Origin: Actinomycetota bacterium
GTDB taxonomy: Bacteria > Actinomycetota > Actinomycetes > S36-B12 > CAIYMF01
Length of the DNA: 6,519 nucleotides
Assembly (NCBI GenBank): GCA_009699025.1
Contig: WLOZ01000111.1
Location: 1-6,519, forward strand
Reading direction: 5' to 3'
Shown: positions 6,099 through 6,519 of the stretch, piece by piece
Layout of the letters: each line of letters opens with the position of its first letter
Position numbering within the stretch: position 1 is the first letter of the stretch
Notes under the pieces: model-generated
The model's database searches: none
What the model was told of the DNA's origin: nothing
The model's input: only the letters and a program-made list of their open reading frames with translations
Position numbers and translations under genes: made by a program

Positions 6099-6519
6099 GT
6101 GCCTACGGTGTGTTGGATCGTCGAACTGAACGATGTCGGACTGTTGAGCGCGGTTCACTCGCTGCGCCAGTTGGTAGCGTGCGCCGGGTTCGCTGACGCT
6201 GGGTCGCCGAAATCGGCAAGCGACCTTCGCGATGCCGACGTCGTGGTGGTGTGGGCCGATCGCCCGCTGCCCGCCGACCTCGCATCGGCCCTGACGGCCC
6301 CCGACGTGCGGTGCGTTCTCGCGGGGCCAACCCTCACCGATGCCGACCCCGATGGAATATTCGCCGCTGCTGCTGGGCTTCGCGTCGACGGCGTCACCCC
6401 GGTTCACGACGCCCGCGTTCGGGCGACTGCCAGCACTCCGGAAGCCCTGCGCCCGAGCGGTCACCGGCATCACAGCCTCGGCCACGTGGGCGAGCACGAC
6501 CACCTCACCGACAGGGTCG
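6099..6519 (+). CDS. Unrecognised protein, N-terminal 140 residues (cut by window edge)
   Basis: An open frame starts at GTG 6099 (MPTVCWIVELNDVGLLSAV) and runs to the window end without a stop. I do not recognise the family. The visible part has a strand-like hydrophobic start, then alternating strands and helices (DADVVVVWADRPLPADLAS at 46-63, VRCVLAGPTLTDAD at 70-83), which suggests a Rossmann- or flavodoxin-like alpha/beta domain, perhaps related to GATase1/ThuA-like proteins; this is a guess. A His-rich stretch follows (six His between residues 122 and 135, GHRHHSLGHVGEHDH), which could bind metal. The overlapping ATG at 6097 is excluded because it meets a stop after ten codons. The first 40 codons end in G/C about 30 times, somewhat less than the neighbouring genes. 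A TAGGGT box six bases before the GTG supports this start. It lies 60 bases after the helicase gene, probably as its own transcription unit. Confidence 0.7.
   Translation, partial: MPTVCWIVELNDVGLLSAVHSLRQLVACAGFADAGSPKSASDLRDADVVVVWADRPLPADLASALTAPDVRCVLAGPTLTDADPDGIFAAAAGLRVDGVTPVHDARVRATASTPEALRPSGHRHHSLGHVGEHDHLTDRV

Noticed and set aside
4572..6503. A 643-codon open frame on the minus strand opposite the helicase
   Set aside because: Its product is rich in Arg, His and Gly with no recognisable domain, and it lies antisense to a gene with a full set of helicase motifs. Long antisense frames are expected in GC-rich DNA where the real gene's third positions are G or C.

Overview
The window is GC-rich DNA whose codons overwhelmingly end in G or C. 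It carries housekeeping genes in an order that, from recall, is typical of high-GC Actinomycetota: dapF, then hflX, then a DinG-type iron-sulfur helicase. GTG starts, TAnnnT boxes exactly six bases before start codons (leaderless-type promoters) and a glycine-rich actinobacterial form of HflX fit this. Nothing in the sequence fixes a genus.

Layout. Positions 1-209 (minus strand) hold the N-terminal 69 residues of a PIG-L/LmbE-family zinc deacetylase that runs off the left edge. A 78-base divergent intergenic region (210-287) separates it from a GT4-family glycosyltransferase (288-1451, plus). dapF (1461-2333) follows after 9 bases, with its likely -10 box sharing the glycosyltransferase stop codon. 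A 197-base gap (2334-2530) contains a 61-base near-perfect inverted repeat (2360-2420), probably a terminator, and then the likely hflX promoter. hflX (2531-4036) overlaps the helicase gene (4023-6038) by 14 bases. After 60 bases a second leaderless-type promoter precedes an unrecognised gene (6099 to the right edge, partial).

How the genes relate. The deacetylase and glycosyltransferase are a plausible two-step pair: add a sugar, then deacetylate it. This resembles the logic of MshA/MshB in mycothiol synthesis, but the glycosyltransferase does not look like MshA. DapF makes meso-diaminopimelate for peptidoglycan and lysine. HflX is a ribosome-splitting stress GTPase. The helicase acts in DNA repair or replication-fork maintenance. 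These last three are linked by conserved neighbourhood rather than by one pathway.

I found no undescribed defence, mobile or CRISPR-like system. There are no tRNA or rRNA genes, insertion sequences or CRISPR repeats. The points most worth a second look are the repeated TAnnnT-N6-start layout, the large palindrome between dapF and hflX, the deacetylase/glycosyltransferase pair, and the unknown His-rich gene at the right edge.
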